Source: Flavobacteriaceae bacterium UBA6231 (lineage in GTDB: Bacteria; Bacteroidota; Bacteroidia; Flavobacteriales; Flavobacteriaceae). Taken from it: a stretch of 64,000 bases of DNA. The position numbers were made by a program, and so were the translations under genes. Shown one piece after another: positions 7,900 to 16,705 of this stretch; position 1 is the stretch's first letter; every line of letters starts with the position of its first letter. The notes under the pieces are model-generated. The model worked only from the letters and a program-made list of their open reading frames with translations. It was not told the origin of the DNA and ran no database searches. The stretch spans positions 1-64,000 of the forward strand of contig DJWL01000200.1 of NCBI GenBank assembly GCA_002441545.1, given 5' to 3'.

Positions 7900-7975
7900 A
7901 TTTTTATCGATGAATAGATAAAATGCTGTATTTTTCCGCTTAAATAAACATAAAATGCATTTCATCGATAAAAAT
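7900..7975. repeat. 15-bp perfect inverted repeat with ATCGAT cores
   Basis: The arms ATTTTTATCGATGAA (7900-7914) and TTCATCGATAAAAAT (7961-7975) are exact reverse complements separated by 46 bp. Each arm contains the palindrome ATCGAT. No T tract follows, so a terminator is unlikely. It may be a paired operator, a structured RNA, or the ends of a tiny element. Confidence 0.55.
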
Positions 7976-8092
7976 TTTTAGTTGAAAGGATAAAGTGAGA
8001 AAATATTTTTAATTATTCATCAAAACTTATGCGTTTCAACAGAAACTCAATTTATAATATGCCGTTAAACTTTTTATTTTAAACATAGATAC

Positions 8093-8100
8093 TATCTTTG
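8093..8100 (+). promoter_or_regulatory. -7 box of dapD
   Basis: TATCTTTG matches TAnnTTTG and lies 20 nt before the dapD ATG. No -33 TTG was found at the expected spacing. Confidence 0.5.
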
Positions 8101-8120
8101 CTAAAAATTGAATTTAAATA

Positions 8121-8936
8121 ATGACACAATTACAACAAATCATAGAGAAGGCTTGGGACAATAGAGAGCTTATAAAAGAAAATGAGACAATCTCAGCTAT
8201 AAAAGAAGTTATATCTTTATTAGATTCTGGCAAACTTAGAGTTGCAGAACCAATATCTGATGGTTGGCAGGTTAACGAATGGGTAAAAAAAGCCGTTGTT
8301 TTATATTTCCCAATACAAACTATGGAAACCATAGAAGTTGGTCCATTTGAGTTTCATGATAAAATTCCATTAAAGAGAGGATATGCTGAAAAAGGCATTC
8401 GTGTTGTACCACATGCAGTTGCTCGTCATGGCGCATATATTTCAAAAGGAACCATTTTAATGCCAAGTTATGTGAATATTGGTGCTTACGTTGATGAAGG
8501 TACAATGGTTGATACTTGGGCAACTGTTGGCAGTTGCGCACAAGTTGGTAAAAACGTTCACTTATCTGGAGGTGTGGGTCTAGGAGGTGTTTTAGAACCT
8601 TTACAAGCTGCTCCAGTTATTATAGAAGACAATGCCTTTATTGGGTCGCGTTGTATTGTGGTTGAAGGTGTGCGGGTTGAGACAGAAGCAGTTTTAGGTG
8701 CTAATGTGGTTTTAACTATGAGTACTAAAATAATTGATGTTACTGGAGAAACTCCTATTGAATATAAAGGTAGAGTGCCAGCACGATCTGTTGTAATCCC
8801 TGGAAGTTATACCAAAAAATTTGCAGCTGGTGAGTTTCAAGTACCTTGTGCTTTAATCATAGGGAAAAGAAAAGAAAGTACTGATAAGAAAACATCTTTG
8901 AACAATGCACTTCGAGAAAATGATGTAGCAGTTTAA
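8121..8936 (+). CDS. dapD: 2,3,4,5-tetrahydropyridine-2,6-dicarboxylate N-succinyltransferase
   Basis: Succinylates tetrahydrodipicolinate in the succinylase branch of meso-diaminopimelate and lysine synthesis. An N-terminal helical domain (about 1-95) precedes a left-handed parallel beta-helix of hexapeptide repeats (about 100-240, for example GAYVDEGTMVDTWATVGSCA), ending in the conserved VIPGSYTKKF segment. At 271 aa it matches the family. The later pathway enzyme lysA is at 42174, so lysine genes are scattered in this genome. Confidence 0.96.
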   Translation: MTQLQQIIEKAWDNRELIKENETISAIKEVISLLDSGKLRVAEPISDGWQVNEWVKKAVVLYFPIQTMETIEVGPFEFHDKIPLKRGYAEKGIRVVPHAVARHGAYISKGTILMPSYVNIGAYVDEGTMVDTWATVGSCAQVGKNVHLSGGVGLGGVLEPLQAAPVIIEDNAFIGSRCIVVEGVRVETEAVLGANVVLTMSTKIIDVTGETPIEYKGRVPARSVVIPGSYTKKFAAGEFQVPCALIIGKRKESTDKKTSLNNALRENDVAV

Positions 8937-8976
8937 CTAAATTGATAAAAACTGGTGATATATATTTGATGTATTG

Positions 8977-10065
8977 ATGCACTATAAATTTTTAATTTAC
9001 ATATCATACAGTTACGCAATCCCTATTGGTAATCCTCTAGAAGAGGAGATTAACAAGCGTGGATATTCAGTTTATTGGTTTAGTGATTTAGAAGAAGGTG
9101 CTAAAGCATTGAAAAGTAAAAAGAATGTTTTTTATAATATTAGAGAAGCTATATCATATAATCCAGACATTATTCTTACAGTTACCGATAGTGTTCCTGA
9201 TTTTTTTAGAGGACTAAAAGTACAGGTTTTTCATGGCTTTAATGCAGAGAAAAGACCAGAGAGCAAAAATGGTTTTGCTCATTTCAGGATAAGAGGTTTC
9301 TTCGATTTATATTGTACCCAAGGTCCCAACACTACAAAAGGGTTTAAGGAACAACAAAAAAAGAATCCCTATTTTGAAGTTATTGAAACTGGCTGGAGTA
9401 AGGTAGACCCATTATTCCCTATAGAAAATAAAGACATAAAAAATGATAAACCTGCTATTTTCATAGCATCAACATTTACCCAAAGGTTGAGTTTGGCTTA
9501 TAATGAAGATGTTTTTAATGAAATTAAACGGCTTTCAGAAACTGGAGAATTCAAGTTCTTAATGGTTTTACATCCTAAATTACCAATAGAAATTATTGAA
9601 AAATGGAAGTCATTAAACAATGATAATTTTACTTTTTATGATACAACGGATTTAATTCCATTGTTTAAAAAGGCTGAAATTATGTTTTCTGATACTACGT
9701 CTGCAATCCAAGAGTTTTTACTTCAAAAAAAGCCTGTTGTAACATTCAATCATACTTTTAATCATAATTATTTAATTAATATAACAAAAGCTTCATTAAT
9801 AGAAGAATCCTTAAATGAAGCTTTAACATATCCTGAAGATTTAATAAATAATATCTCTTTATATATTAATGAATTAAACCCATATTTCGACGGTAAATCT
9901 AGTGAGCGTATCATAACTACTACAATAGATTTTTTACATAAAGACAAAAGTTATCTAAAAAACAAACCTCTCAATTTTATTAGAAAATATAAAATCAGGA
10001 AACGTTTGAACTATTTCCCACTCAAAAGTTTCAATAGCCCCTATACCATAGAATTAAAAAACTAA
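8977..10065 (+). CDS. CDP-glycerol:glycerophosphotransferase-like GT-B transferase
   Basis: A 362 aa soluble transferase of the CDP-glycerol glycerophosphotransferase (TagB/TagF) family fold. The N-terminal half shows HGFNAEKRPES, the acceptor-side His-Gly motif. The C-terminal half shows FSDTTSAIQEFLLQKKPVV, the nucleotide-site SD-S-x5-E block of this family. In Gram-negative bacteria such proteins add phospho-polyol or sugar units to surface polysaccharide. The ATG at 8977 is preferred over the TTG just before it. A GT2 gene follows 3 bp later, then envelope-glycan genes. Family assignment is good; the substrate is unknown. Confidence 0.7.
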   Translation: MHYKFLIYISYSYAIPIGNPLEEEINKRGYSVYWFSDLEEGAKALKSKKNVFYNIREAISYNPDIILTVTDSVPDFFRGLKVQVFHGFNAEKRPESKNGFAHFRIRGFFDLYCTQGPNTTKGFKEQQKKNPYFEVIETGWSKVDPLFPIENKDIKNDKPAIFIASTFTQRLSLAYNEDVFNEIKRLSETGEFKFLMVLHPKLPIEIIEKWKSLNNDNFTFYDTTDLIPLFKKAEIMFSDTTSAIQEFLLQKKPVVTFNHTFNHNYLINITKASLIEESLNEALTYPEDLINNISLYINELNPYFDGKSSERIITTTIDFLHKDKSYLKNKPLNFIRKYKIRKRLNYFPLKSFNSPYTIELKN

Positions 10066-10068
10066 CAT

Positions 10069-10827
10069 ATGATTAAACTTTCTGCAGTTATTATAACCTA
10101 CAACGAAGAAGAACATCTGGAAAAATGCTTGAGTTCGTTAATTGATGTAGCAGATGAAATTATTGTTGTTGATTCATTTTCAACAGATAAGACTCGTGAA
10201 ATTTGTGAATCTTTTAATGTAACATTTCACCTGCATGCTTTTGAAGGCTATATTGAACAAAAAAACTATGCTTTCTCTTTAGCAAACTATGATTATATTT
10301 TATCTCTTGATGGAGACGAGGCTCTTTCAGATAATTTAAAATCAAGCATCTTAAAAGTGAAAGCTAATTGGCAATTTGATGGCTATTACTGTAACAGACT
10401 AAATAATTATTGCGGACAATGGATAAAACATTCCGATTGGTATCCCGATAAAAAATTAAGACTCATTAAAAAAGGCAGCGGTGAATGGAAAGGTATAAAT
10501 CCACATGACACCTATACCTTAAAAAAAGGAATTAAATCAGGTAAACTAAAAGGAGATTTATTACACTGGATTTACAGGGATTATTCAGACCATAATTTAA
10601 AAGTAGAACAATTTTCAACAATTGCTTCTGAAGCTTATTATAAATTAGGCAAAAAATCATCCATTTGGAAGATACTTTGCAGACCAGCTTGGGCTTTCTT
10701 TAAAGCATATTTTTTAAGATTAGGTTTTTTAGATGGTTTAAATGGTTTGATTATTTGTATACAAACCTATAATGTAACTTTTTTAAAATATGTGAAGCTT
10801 TATAGACTTTGGAACACAAAACCTTAA
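10069..10827 (+). CDS. GT2 glycosyltransferase, WaaE/KdtX-like
   Basis: A 252 aa inverting glycosyltransferase with the N-terminal GT-A fold: SAVIITYNEE, the DEIIVVDSFSTD nucleotide loop, and LSLDGDEAL with the metal-binding DxD. It resembles the LPS-core beta-glucosyltransferase group (WaaE/KdtX). A hydrophobic amphipathic segment near 205-230 may bind the membrane. It starts 3 bp after the CDP-glycerol-type gene, so the two form one unit, and it converges on the Kdo-kinase-like gene with 1 bp between them. Confidence 0.85.
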   Translation: MIKLSAVIITYNEEEHLEKCLSSLIDVADEIIVVDSFSTDKTREICESFNVTFHLHAFEGYIEQKNYAFSLANYDYILSLDGDEALSDNLKSSILKVKANWQFDGYYCNRLNNYCGQWIKHSDWYPDKKLRLIKKGSGEWKGINPHDTYTLKKGIKSGKLKGDLLHWIYRDYSDHNLKVEQFSTIASEAYYKLGKKSSIWKILCRPAWAFFKAYFLRLGFLDGLNGLIICIQTYNVTFLKYVKLYRLWNTKP

Positions 10828-10828
10828 T

Positions 10829-11593
10829 TTATTTTTTTCCTAAAACCTTTTTCTTTAATCTTATTTTTCGATGAAATTTCTCTTGAAAAGCTTCAGTTTC
10901 TTTCCACATTAAATCGAATATTTTATTATAATTTTCACCTGAACACTTTGCGTATTCATCACTCATCACTTCAACCATAGATTTATGAATAGTGAGCTTT
11001 GAAAAGTTTTTAATTCTTGTTTCAAAATCCAATGGTTTAAAAAGCATTCTATTCAAATCAACTAAATAAAAATCATAGCTATCGCCATTCTTTTTTATTA
11101 AAGTATTCCCGGGAGAATGGTCAAGAAAAAGAATGTTTTTTTGGTGCAAACTATATGTAAACCTTGTAAATGCTCTTAAAATATTATCATAATCAGGAAT
11201 ATTAAAATCCTTTGTCAGCTCTCTGTATGTAAAATCACAATCTAAATTTTCACTAACATAAAAGCTTCTTTTAAAGAATAATAGTGTTGTATATTCAAAA
11301 TAAGCAATAGGTTCTGGTGTACCTACTCCTAACTCAGTTAACTTATTTGCATATTCAAAAGATCTTTGCGCTTTGCTTTTCCTAAAAAACTTATAGACTA
11401 TTTGATTTGCTAAATGAGGTACTTTAAACGATTTAATATTTAGTTCCCTGTCATTAACTTTAATAATCTTAATTTTATTTCTCTTTCCAACTCCACCACC
11501 ATAACTATCAAAATTACGAGCAACATTAGTTAACAATTCTTTATATTTCTCTCCAAGTTTTGTATTGAAACACTTAAATTCTTTTCCTTCCAT
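10829..11593 (-). CDS. Lipopolysaccharide (Kdo/heptose) kinase family protein
   Basis: A 254 aa kinase-fold protein of the WaaP/KdkA/InaA family. It has the catalytic-loop-like LDHSPGNTL around residue 155 and the metal-binding VDLNRMLF about 20 residues later. Upstream there is the lobe linker segment GTPEPIAYFEY. Such enzymes phosphorylate inner-core Kdo or heptose of LPS at the cytoplasmic face. The neighbouring glycosyltransferases fit this. It is transcribed opposite to them. A Kdo acceptor is inferred from the family. Confidence 0.75.
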   Translation of the reverse strand: MEGKEFKCFNTKLGEKYKELLTNVARNFDSYGGGVGKRNKIKIIKVNDRELNIKSFKVPHLANQIVYKFFRKSKAQRSFEYANKLTELGVGTPEPIAYFEYTTLLFFKRSFYVSENLDCDFTYRELTKDFNIPDYDNILRAFTRFTYSLHQKNILFLDHSPGNTLIKKNGDSYDFYLVDLNRMLFKPLDFETRIKNFSKLTIHKSMVEVMSDEYAKCSGENYNKIFDLMWKETEAFQEKFHRKIRLKKKVLGKK

Positions 11594-11760
11594 TTATTTT
11601 AATTAATTGTCTTTCAATTCAAGCTTAATAAGATTTTTCATCCTTTATTTTTACAAATTTATTTATTATCAAATTTCTTTAAACCAACTAAATAGTACAA
11701 TAATATTTTTAATAGAAATTTGTATCATTGCAAAGATAAGTTTCAAAAATTAATATCTTA

Positions 11761-12606
11761 ATGTTCAAGCATTTTTTAATCACTCGTTTTAACTTACGTC
11801 AATCAAATTGGACAACTAGTAAAAACAGCAAAGCTGTTCTCACAGATGAGTGGCATGAAAACAGGTTTAAACTTTTTATTGATTTTTGTTTTCATAGTGT
11901 AGCATCACAAACCAACAAAAACTTTGAATGGTTGGTGTTTTTTGACACAACAACCCCTGAGAAATTCAAAAAAGTAATTACTGATCTTGAAACTAAAATG
12001 GAGAATTTTAAACCTCTATTTGTTGATGGAATGAGTCAGTTTTTGCCTAGTATAAAAGAATATGTAAAATCTTGTAATGAAGATTATATCATTACTAGCC
12101 GATTAGATAATGATGACTGTATAAGCAATTTTTATATTGAAGAAATACAAAAACAATTCAATAAGCAAGATTTTACAGCAGTTGATTTTGTTGACGGCTA
12201 TACCATTCAAACACAACCTGTTGTAAAGATTGGAAAAAGGTTCGACCAATACAATCCTTTCATTTCTTTAATTGAAAAAAATAAGAATCCAAAAACTGTT
12301 TGGTCTATAAGACATTCGCATTGGAAAAGGGAAAAAAATGTGATTCAGTTAAAAGAAAAACGTGTTTGGGCATCAATAATACACCAAGAAAATAAAATAA
12401 ACGCCTTTTTAGGATACGGAAATATAACTGCATCTGAATTATTCGAAACTATTAAAATAGATTTCAAACAAGAAATTTTCATTAAAGAGCATGCAATTCC
12501 TTATACAAAATGGCGCATACAAAGTACAGCAAACTTAATTTCTTCCATTTGGAATTATAGCTTTAAAAAAATCAAAAGAAAATTAGGTATTTATAAATTC
12601 AAATAA
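11761..12606 (+). CDS. Putative rhamnosyltransferase-like glycosyltransferase
   Basis: A 281 aa protein that begins FKHFLITRFNLRQ and continues with SQTNKNFEWLVFFDTTTP and IITSRLDNDDCIS. These features belong to the 'putative rhamnosyl transferase' family with a GT-A fold, where the DNDD stretch is the likely metal/nucleotide site. It has no signal peptide, and its C terminus is strongly basic, which suits a peripheral membrane enzyme. It sits beside the LPS-type genes, so surface glycan synthesis is likely. The sugar transferred cannot be read from the sequence. Confidence 0.65.
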   Translation: MFKHFLITRFNLRQSNWTTSKNSKAVLTDEWHENRFKLFIDFCFHSVASQTNKNFEWLVFFDTTTPEKFKKVITDLETKMENFKPLFVDGMSQFLPSIKEYVKSCNEDYIITSRLDNDDCISNFYIEEIQKQFNKQDFTAVDFVDGYTIQTQPVVKIGKRFDQYNPFISLIEKNKNPKTVWSIRHSHWKREKNVIQLKEKRVWASIIHQENKINAFLGYGNITASELFETIKIDFKQEIFIKEHAIPYTKWRIQSTANLISSIWNYSFKKIKRKLGIYKFK

Positions 12607-12623
12607 CTTGTATTTCATATTTT

Positions 12624-13184
12624 ATGAATGAAGAAATAAATAAAGCATTACAAACCTTAAAAGAAGGTGGACTTATACTTTATCCAACCGATACTGTTTG
12701 GGGAATTGGTTGTGACGCAACAAATAGTGAGGCCGTAGAAAAAGTTTTTAAGCTAAAACAGCGAAATGACAGTAAAGCATTAATTTGCTTAGTTGCTGAT
12801 GATAGAATGCTTAAAAAATATGTAAAAAAGATACCTGATGTAGCATTTGATATTTTTGACGTTTCTGAAGAGCCAATAACCATCATTTATGATGATGCAC
12901 AAAATTTAGCCAAAAACCTTATCGCAGAAGATAACACAATTGCTATAAGAATCCCTGATGATGATTTCTGCTTTCAATTATTGAGACGCTTTAACAGAGC
13001 GATAGTTTCTACTTCCGCCAATATAAGTGGAATGCCTACACCAAAATCATTTAAAGAAATATCTCAAGAGGTTTTAAAAGGTGTAGACTATGTTGTAAAT
13101 TTGCACCACGAAAAAAATTGTAGCAAACCATCATCTATTATCAAATTAAGTAATGATGGAGTTGTTAAAATTATAAGAGCTTAG
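12624..13184 (+). CDS. tsaC: L-threonylcarbamoyladenylate synthase (TsaC/YrdC)
   Basis: Makes threonylcarbamoyl-AMP for the t6A37 modification of ANN-decoding tRNAs. The YrdC fold is complete: YPTDTVWGIGCDA near residue 20, the KQRNDSKALICL basic motif (about 44-56), the SANISGMPTPKSF loop and the SSIIKL strand near the end. At 186 aa this is the YrdC-only form without the Sua5 C-terminal domain. The next gene encodes another tRNA-processing enzyme. Confidence 0.92.
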   Translation: MNEEINKALQTLKEGGLILYPTDTVWGIGCDATNSEAVEKVFKLKQRNDSKALICLVADDRMLKKYVKKIPDVAFDIFDVSEEPITIIYDDAQNLAKNLIAEDNTIAIRIPDDDFCFQLLRRFNRAIVSTSANISGMPTPKSFKEISQEVLKGVDYVVNLHHEKNCSKPSSIIKLSNDGVVKIIRA

Positions 13185-13203
13185 AATCTCAAATAACAGG
13201 TAG

Positions 13204-13237
13204 CAAATTCAAACAAGTAATAGGTGTTTTGAATTTG
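13204..13237 (+). repeat. 10-bp inverted repeat between tsaC and the CCA-adding enzyme gene
   Basis: CAAATTCAAA (13204-13213) and TTTGAATTTG (13228-13237) are exact reverse complements 14 bp apart, and a further TTTGAATTT follows at 13242. The element lies 19 bp before the next ATG. It could be a weak leader hairpin or operator; A/T bias makes chance possible. Confidence 0.3.
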
Positions 13238-13255
13238 ATCATTTGAATTTAATTA

Positions 13256-14680
13256 ATGAACTGCAAGAACGCTTTACAACACAATATCTTTAAGATAATA
13301 TCTCAATCTGCTAAAGAGCTAAATTTAGACAGCTATGTAATTGGTGGTTTTGTGCGCGATTATATATTGCAACGTGGCCTTACAAAAGATATTGACATTG
13401 TTGCTATTGGAGATGGTATTCAACTTGCTTTACAGGTTGCTAAAAATCTCCCAAATAAACCCAAAGTACAGGTATTTAAAACCTATGGCACAGCAATGTT
13501 GATTTATGATGATATTGAAATTGAATTTGTTGGAGCCAGAAAAGAATCTTATACCGAAACCAGTAGAAATCCTATCGTAGAAAATGGTTCTTTAGAAGAC
13601 GACCAAAATAGAAGAGATTTCACAATAAATGCATTGGCATTAAATTTAAAAGAAGAATGTTTTGGTGATTTGCTAGATCCCTTTAATGGTATTCAAGATT
13701 TGAAAGACAAAATCATTCGTACTCCTTTAAATCCGGATATTACATATAATGATGATCCATTACGTATGATGCGTGCCATTCGCTTTTCAACACAACTAAA
13801 TTTTAAAATTGAACAAGCTTCATTAAAATCCATTTCAAAAAATAAGCACCGCATTCAAATAATAACAAACGAACGTATTGTTGTTGAGCTTAATAAAATT
13901 TTAGAAAGCAAAAACCCATCCTTTGGTTTTACTTTACTTGAAGAGACAGGGCTTCTGGATTATATTTTACCAGAACTAACAGCTTTAAAAGGTATTGATG
14001 AAGTAGAAGGTCAACGACACAAAGATAATTTTTATCACACGCTTGAAGTCGTAGATAATATTTCAGAAAACACCACTGATTTATGGTTGCGTTGGGCAGC
14101 ATTACTGCATGATATTGGAAAAGCACCAACTAAAAAGTTTAGCAAAAAAGTTGGCTGGACTTTTCATGGCCATGAGTTTGAAGGCTCAAAAATGGTATAT
14201 CATTTATTCAAACGGTTAAAAATGCCATTAAATGAAAAAATGAAATTTGTTCAAAAAATGGTACTCATGAGCTCAAGACCTATAGTTTTGGCCAATGATG
14301 AAGTTACAGATTCTGCTGTTCGTAGGTTGGTATTTGATGCAGGCGAATTTGTTGATGATTTAATGACACTTTGTGAAGCTGATATTACAACCAAAAATCC
14401 TAAAAAATTCAATTTGTATCATAATAACTTCAAGATTGTTCGTGAGAAAATTATTGAAGTTGAAGAGCGTGATCATGTACGTAATTTTCAGCCACCAATT
14501 TCTGGTGAAGAAATTATGGAGACTTTCAATTTAAAACCATCAAGAGAAATTGGCATCATTAAAGAGGCCATTAAAGAAGCTATTCTTGAAGGAGACATTC
14601 CTAATGAACATGAAGCAGCTTATCAACTTATGTTAAATGAAGGCAAACGTTTAGGTTTAATAGTCAATAATCAGAAATGA
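13256..14680 (+). CDS. CCA-adding tRNA nucleotidyltransferase with HD domain
   Basis: Adds or repairs the 3' CCA of tRNA. The class II nucleotidyltransferase head has GGFVRDYIL (about 30-38) and the catalytic DIDIVAIG (about 46-53). The [11 protein letters not shown] and [12 protein letters not shown] motifs follow. A C-terminal HD hydrolase domain has [13 protein letters not shown] and LLHDIGK, as in the longer bacterial enzymes that also have phosphohydrolase activity. At 474 aa it has the usual length for Bacteroidota. Its stop overlaps the next start (ATGA). Confidence 0.93.
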   Translation: MNCKNALQHNIFKIISQSAKELNLDSYVIGGFVRDYILQRGLTKDIDIVAIGDGIQLALQVAKNLPNKPKVQVFKTYGTAMLIYDDIEIEFVGARKESYTETSRNPIVENGSLEDDQNRRDFTINALALNLKEECFGDLLDPFNGIQDLKDKIIRTPLNPDITYNDDPLRMMRAIRFSTQLNFKIEQASLKSISKNKHRIQIITNERIVVELNKILESKNPSFGFTLLEETGLLDYILPELTALKGIDEVEGQRHKDNFYHTLEVVDNISENTTDLWLRWAALLHDIGKAPTKKFSKKVGWTFHGHEFEGSKMVYHLFKRLKMPLNEKMKFVQKMVLMSSRPIVLANDEVTDSAVRRLVFDAGEFVDDLMTLCEADITTKNPKKFNLYHNNFKIVREKIIEVEERDHVRNFQPPISGEEIMETFNLKPSREIGIIKEAIKEAILEGDIPNEHEAAYQLMLNEGKRLGLIVNNQK

Positions 14681-15129
14681 TAAGGTTAGTTAGAACTAAT
14701 TCTGAAAATTCAGATTTTATAAATCTAGTTAAAGACTTAGATAACTTTTTAAAAATTACGGATGGTGATGAACATGAGTTTTACAATCAGTATAACAATA
14801 TAGATGTTATAAAACATACCGTTGTGGCTTATTTTAATGAAGAACCTGCTGGTTGTGGCGCTTTTAAAATGTTTGAAAAGGATTGTGTAGAAATAAAGCG
14901 CATGTTTACAAATTCAAACTTCAGAGGAAAAGGTGTAGCTTCTAAAATATTAAAAGAATTAGAAATTTGGGCTAAGGAGTTAAACTACAAATCCTGCATT
15001 TTAGAAACAGGAATACGTCAAACTGAAGCTGTAGCTTTTTATAAAAAAAACAATTACACATTAATTCCAAATTACGGTCAATATACAAACGTTTCAAACA
15101 GTTTATGTTTTAAAAAAATGCTTTCATAA
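14677..15129 (+). CDS. GNAT family N-acetyltransferase
   Basis: A 150 aa acetyltransferase with a single GNAT fold. The acetyl-CoA pyrophosphate-binding loop is visible as [13 protein letters not shown] (about 86-98), followed by the [19 protein letters not shown] strand-helix of the C-terminal half. It starts inside the stop codon of the CCA gene (4-bp overlap), so the two are translationally coupled. The substrate is unknown. Heme A synthase follows 1 bp later on the same transcript. Confidence 0.88.
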   Translation: MIRLVRTNSENSDFINLVKDLDNFLKITDGDEHEFYNQYNNIDVIKHTVVAYFNEEPAGCGAFKMFEKDCVEIKRMFTNSNFRGKGVASKILKELEIWAKELNYKSCILETGIRQTEAVAFYKKNNYTLIPNYGQYTNVSNSLCFKKMLS

Positions 15130-15130
15130 T

Positions 15131-16147
15131 ATGAAAAAAGACAACAAAAAAGTTATTTATTGGTTATTAACTGGTTGCTTACTTATATTCATAATGGTAG
15201 TTGTAGGTGGCATAACCAGACTAACACATTCTGGATTATCCATTTCAAATTACAAATTAATTTCTGGTGTAATTCCACCAATGAATGATGTTGAATGGCA
15301 AGAAGCTTTTAATTTATATAAACAATATCCAGAATATCAAAAGCTTAACAATCATTTTAATCTCCAGGATTTTAAAGACATTTATTTTTGGGAATGGTTG
15401 CACAGACTTATAGGTCGTTTTATTGGTTTGGTTTTCTTTTTTCCTTTTTTATACTTTTTAGTTACAAAACAACTCACAAAACCAACTATTAAAAAGGCTA
15501 TTGTTTTACTTGGTCTTGGTGCTTTTCAAGGGTTTATGGGTTGGTATATGGTAAAAAGTGGTTTGGTTGATAGTCCAGATGTAAGTCATTACAGATTGGC
15601 AGCTCATTTAATAACTGCTTTTATAACTTTTGCATATACTTTTTGGGTCGCGTTAGATTTAATGTTTCCAAATAAAAAGGAAATCAATGTAGATTTCAGA
15701 AATTTTATAAGATTTTCTCTAGTAATTTTACTACTTCAAATAATTTATGGTGCGTTTGTAGCTGGTTTAGATGCCGGTTTTATACATAATCATTGGCCAA
15801 TGATGAGCGAAGGCAAATTTATGCATGAAACCGTTTTTATTGAACAACATCCTTGGTATAAAAACTTTTTAGAAGGTAAAAGTGGGGTTCAATTTGCACA
15901 TAGAATCTTAGCCTATTTGGTTGTTATTGTGATTATTGCTATTTGGCAAAAGTCAAAAAAAATAAGTTTAACAAGTATGCAATCTAAAGGAATATACTCC
16001 TTATTAATAATAGTTGCCATTCAGTTTTTATTAGGTGTGTTTACCATTTTATTACAAGTTCCGGTTTCGCTTGGTGTAGCGCATCAAATAGGAGCTTTTG
16101 TTTTACTAAGTAGCATGATATTTACTTTACATCGCTTTAGTAAATAG
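15131..16147 (+). CDS. ctaA: Heme A synthase (CtaA/Cox15)
   Basis: Oxidises the C8 methyl of heme O to give heme A for aa3-type oxidases. The 338 aa protein has eight hydrophobic helices. Conserved heme-ligand and loop motifs are present: GGITRLTHSGLSI near the N terminus, FWEWLHRLIGR, SHYRLAAHL and FAHRILAYLV. Its length and loops fit the Cox15-like group found in Bacteroidota and Proteobacteria. No ctaB or oxidase subunit is adjacent. It follows the GNAT gene by 1 bp. Confidence 0.92.
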   Translation: MKKDNKKVIYWLLTGCLLIFIMVVVGGITRLTHSGLSISNYKLISGVIPPMNDVEWQEAFNLYKQYPEYQKLNNHFNLQDFKDIYFWEWLHRLIGRFIGLVFFFPFLYFLVTKQLTKPTIKKAIVLLGLGAFQGFMGWYMVKSGLVDSPDVSHYRLAAHLITAFITFAYTFWVALDLMFPNKKEINVDFRNFIRFSLVILLLQIIYGAFVAGLDAGFIHNHWPMMSEGKFMHETVFIEQHPWYKNFLEGKSGVQFAHRILAYLVVIVIIAIWQKSKKISLTSMQSKGIYSLLIIVAIQFLLGVFTILLQVPVSLGVAHQIGAFVLLSSMIFTLHRFSK

Positions 16148-16158
16148 TTGAAAACCGT

Positions 16159-16166
16159 TACCTTTG
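16159..16166 (+). promoter_or_regulatory. -7 box before the pRiA4b ORF3-like gene
   Basis: TACCTTTG matches TAnnTTTG and lies 17 nt before the ATG at 16184. This suggests a start of transcription separate from ctaA. Confidence 0.45.
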
Positions 16167-16183
16167 CAAAATAAAAAATTACT

Positions 16184-16696
16184 ATGATTTACAGGTTTAG
16201 AGTTATTCTCGATAATGATACAGATGAAGATGTGTTTCGTGATTTAGAAATTCAAGAAACTGATACTTTAGAAGATTTACACAATGCTATTACTCAATCA
16301 TTTGGGTTTGATGGAACAGAAATGGCTTCATTTTATGTAAGTGATGATATGTGGAATCAAGGTGAGGAAATTTCATTATTCGATTTAAGTGATGATAGCT
16401 CTGCAAAATTAATGAGCGATACAATAATAAACAGTATTGTTTATGAAATGCAGCCTAAATTAATTTATGTTTACGATTTCTTTAATTTATGGACTTTTTA
16501 TGTAGAATTAGCCGAAATTATTGAGGAAATTGATGGAGCAACCTATCCTAACTTAATGTTCTCTAAAGGACAAATCCCCGATGTAGCTCCTGAAAAATTT
16601 TTTGAATCAGAAGATATTGATGATTTTGACGAGTTTGAAAATGATTTAGATATAGACGATTATGATAATTTAGATTTTGATGAAAACTGGAATTAA
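16184..16696 (+). CDS. Plasmid pRiA4b ORF-3 / IS1096-passenger-like family protein
   Basis: A 170 aa protein whose first 110 residues match the pRiA4b ORF3-like family (IYRFRVIL, then DTLEDLHNAITQSFGFD and LIYVYDFFNLWTFYVEL). The last 40 residues are almost entirely acidic (runs of D and E), probably disordered. The family name comes from mobile elements, but the protein is a common chromosomal gene in Bacteroidota and no transposon parts are nearby. Its function is unknown. It converges on the next gene, 9 bp away. Confidence 0.75.
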   Translation: MIYRFRVILDNDTDEDVFRDLEIQETDTLEDLHNAITQSFGFDGTEMASFYVSDDMWNQGEEISLFDLSDDSSAKLMSDTIINSIVYEMQPKLIYVYDFFNLWTFYVELAEIIEEIDGATYPNLMFSKGQIPDVAPEKFFESEDIDDFDEFENDLDIDDYDNLDFDENWN

Positions 16697-16705
16697 AGTT
16701 TTCAT

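Larger units (their letters stand above)
7795..8120. other. 326-bp divergent intergenic region
   Basis: Lies between the divergent 99-aa gene and dapD. It holds the promoter of the minus-strand gene (7819-7851), a 15-bp inverted repeat (7900-7975) and the dapD -7 box (8093-8100). I see no open frame with coding character. Confidence 0.6.

Noticed and set aside
16184..16696. Possible transposon, from the pRiA4b ORF3/IS1096 family name
   Set aside because: No transposase, inverted terminal repeats or target duplication flank it. The family is common as an ordinary chromosomal gene in Bacteroidota.
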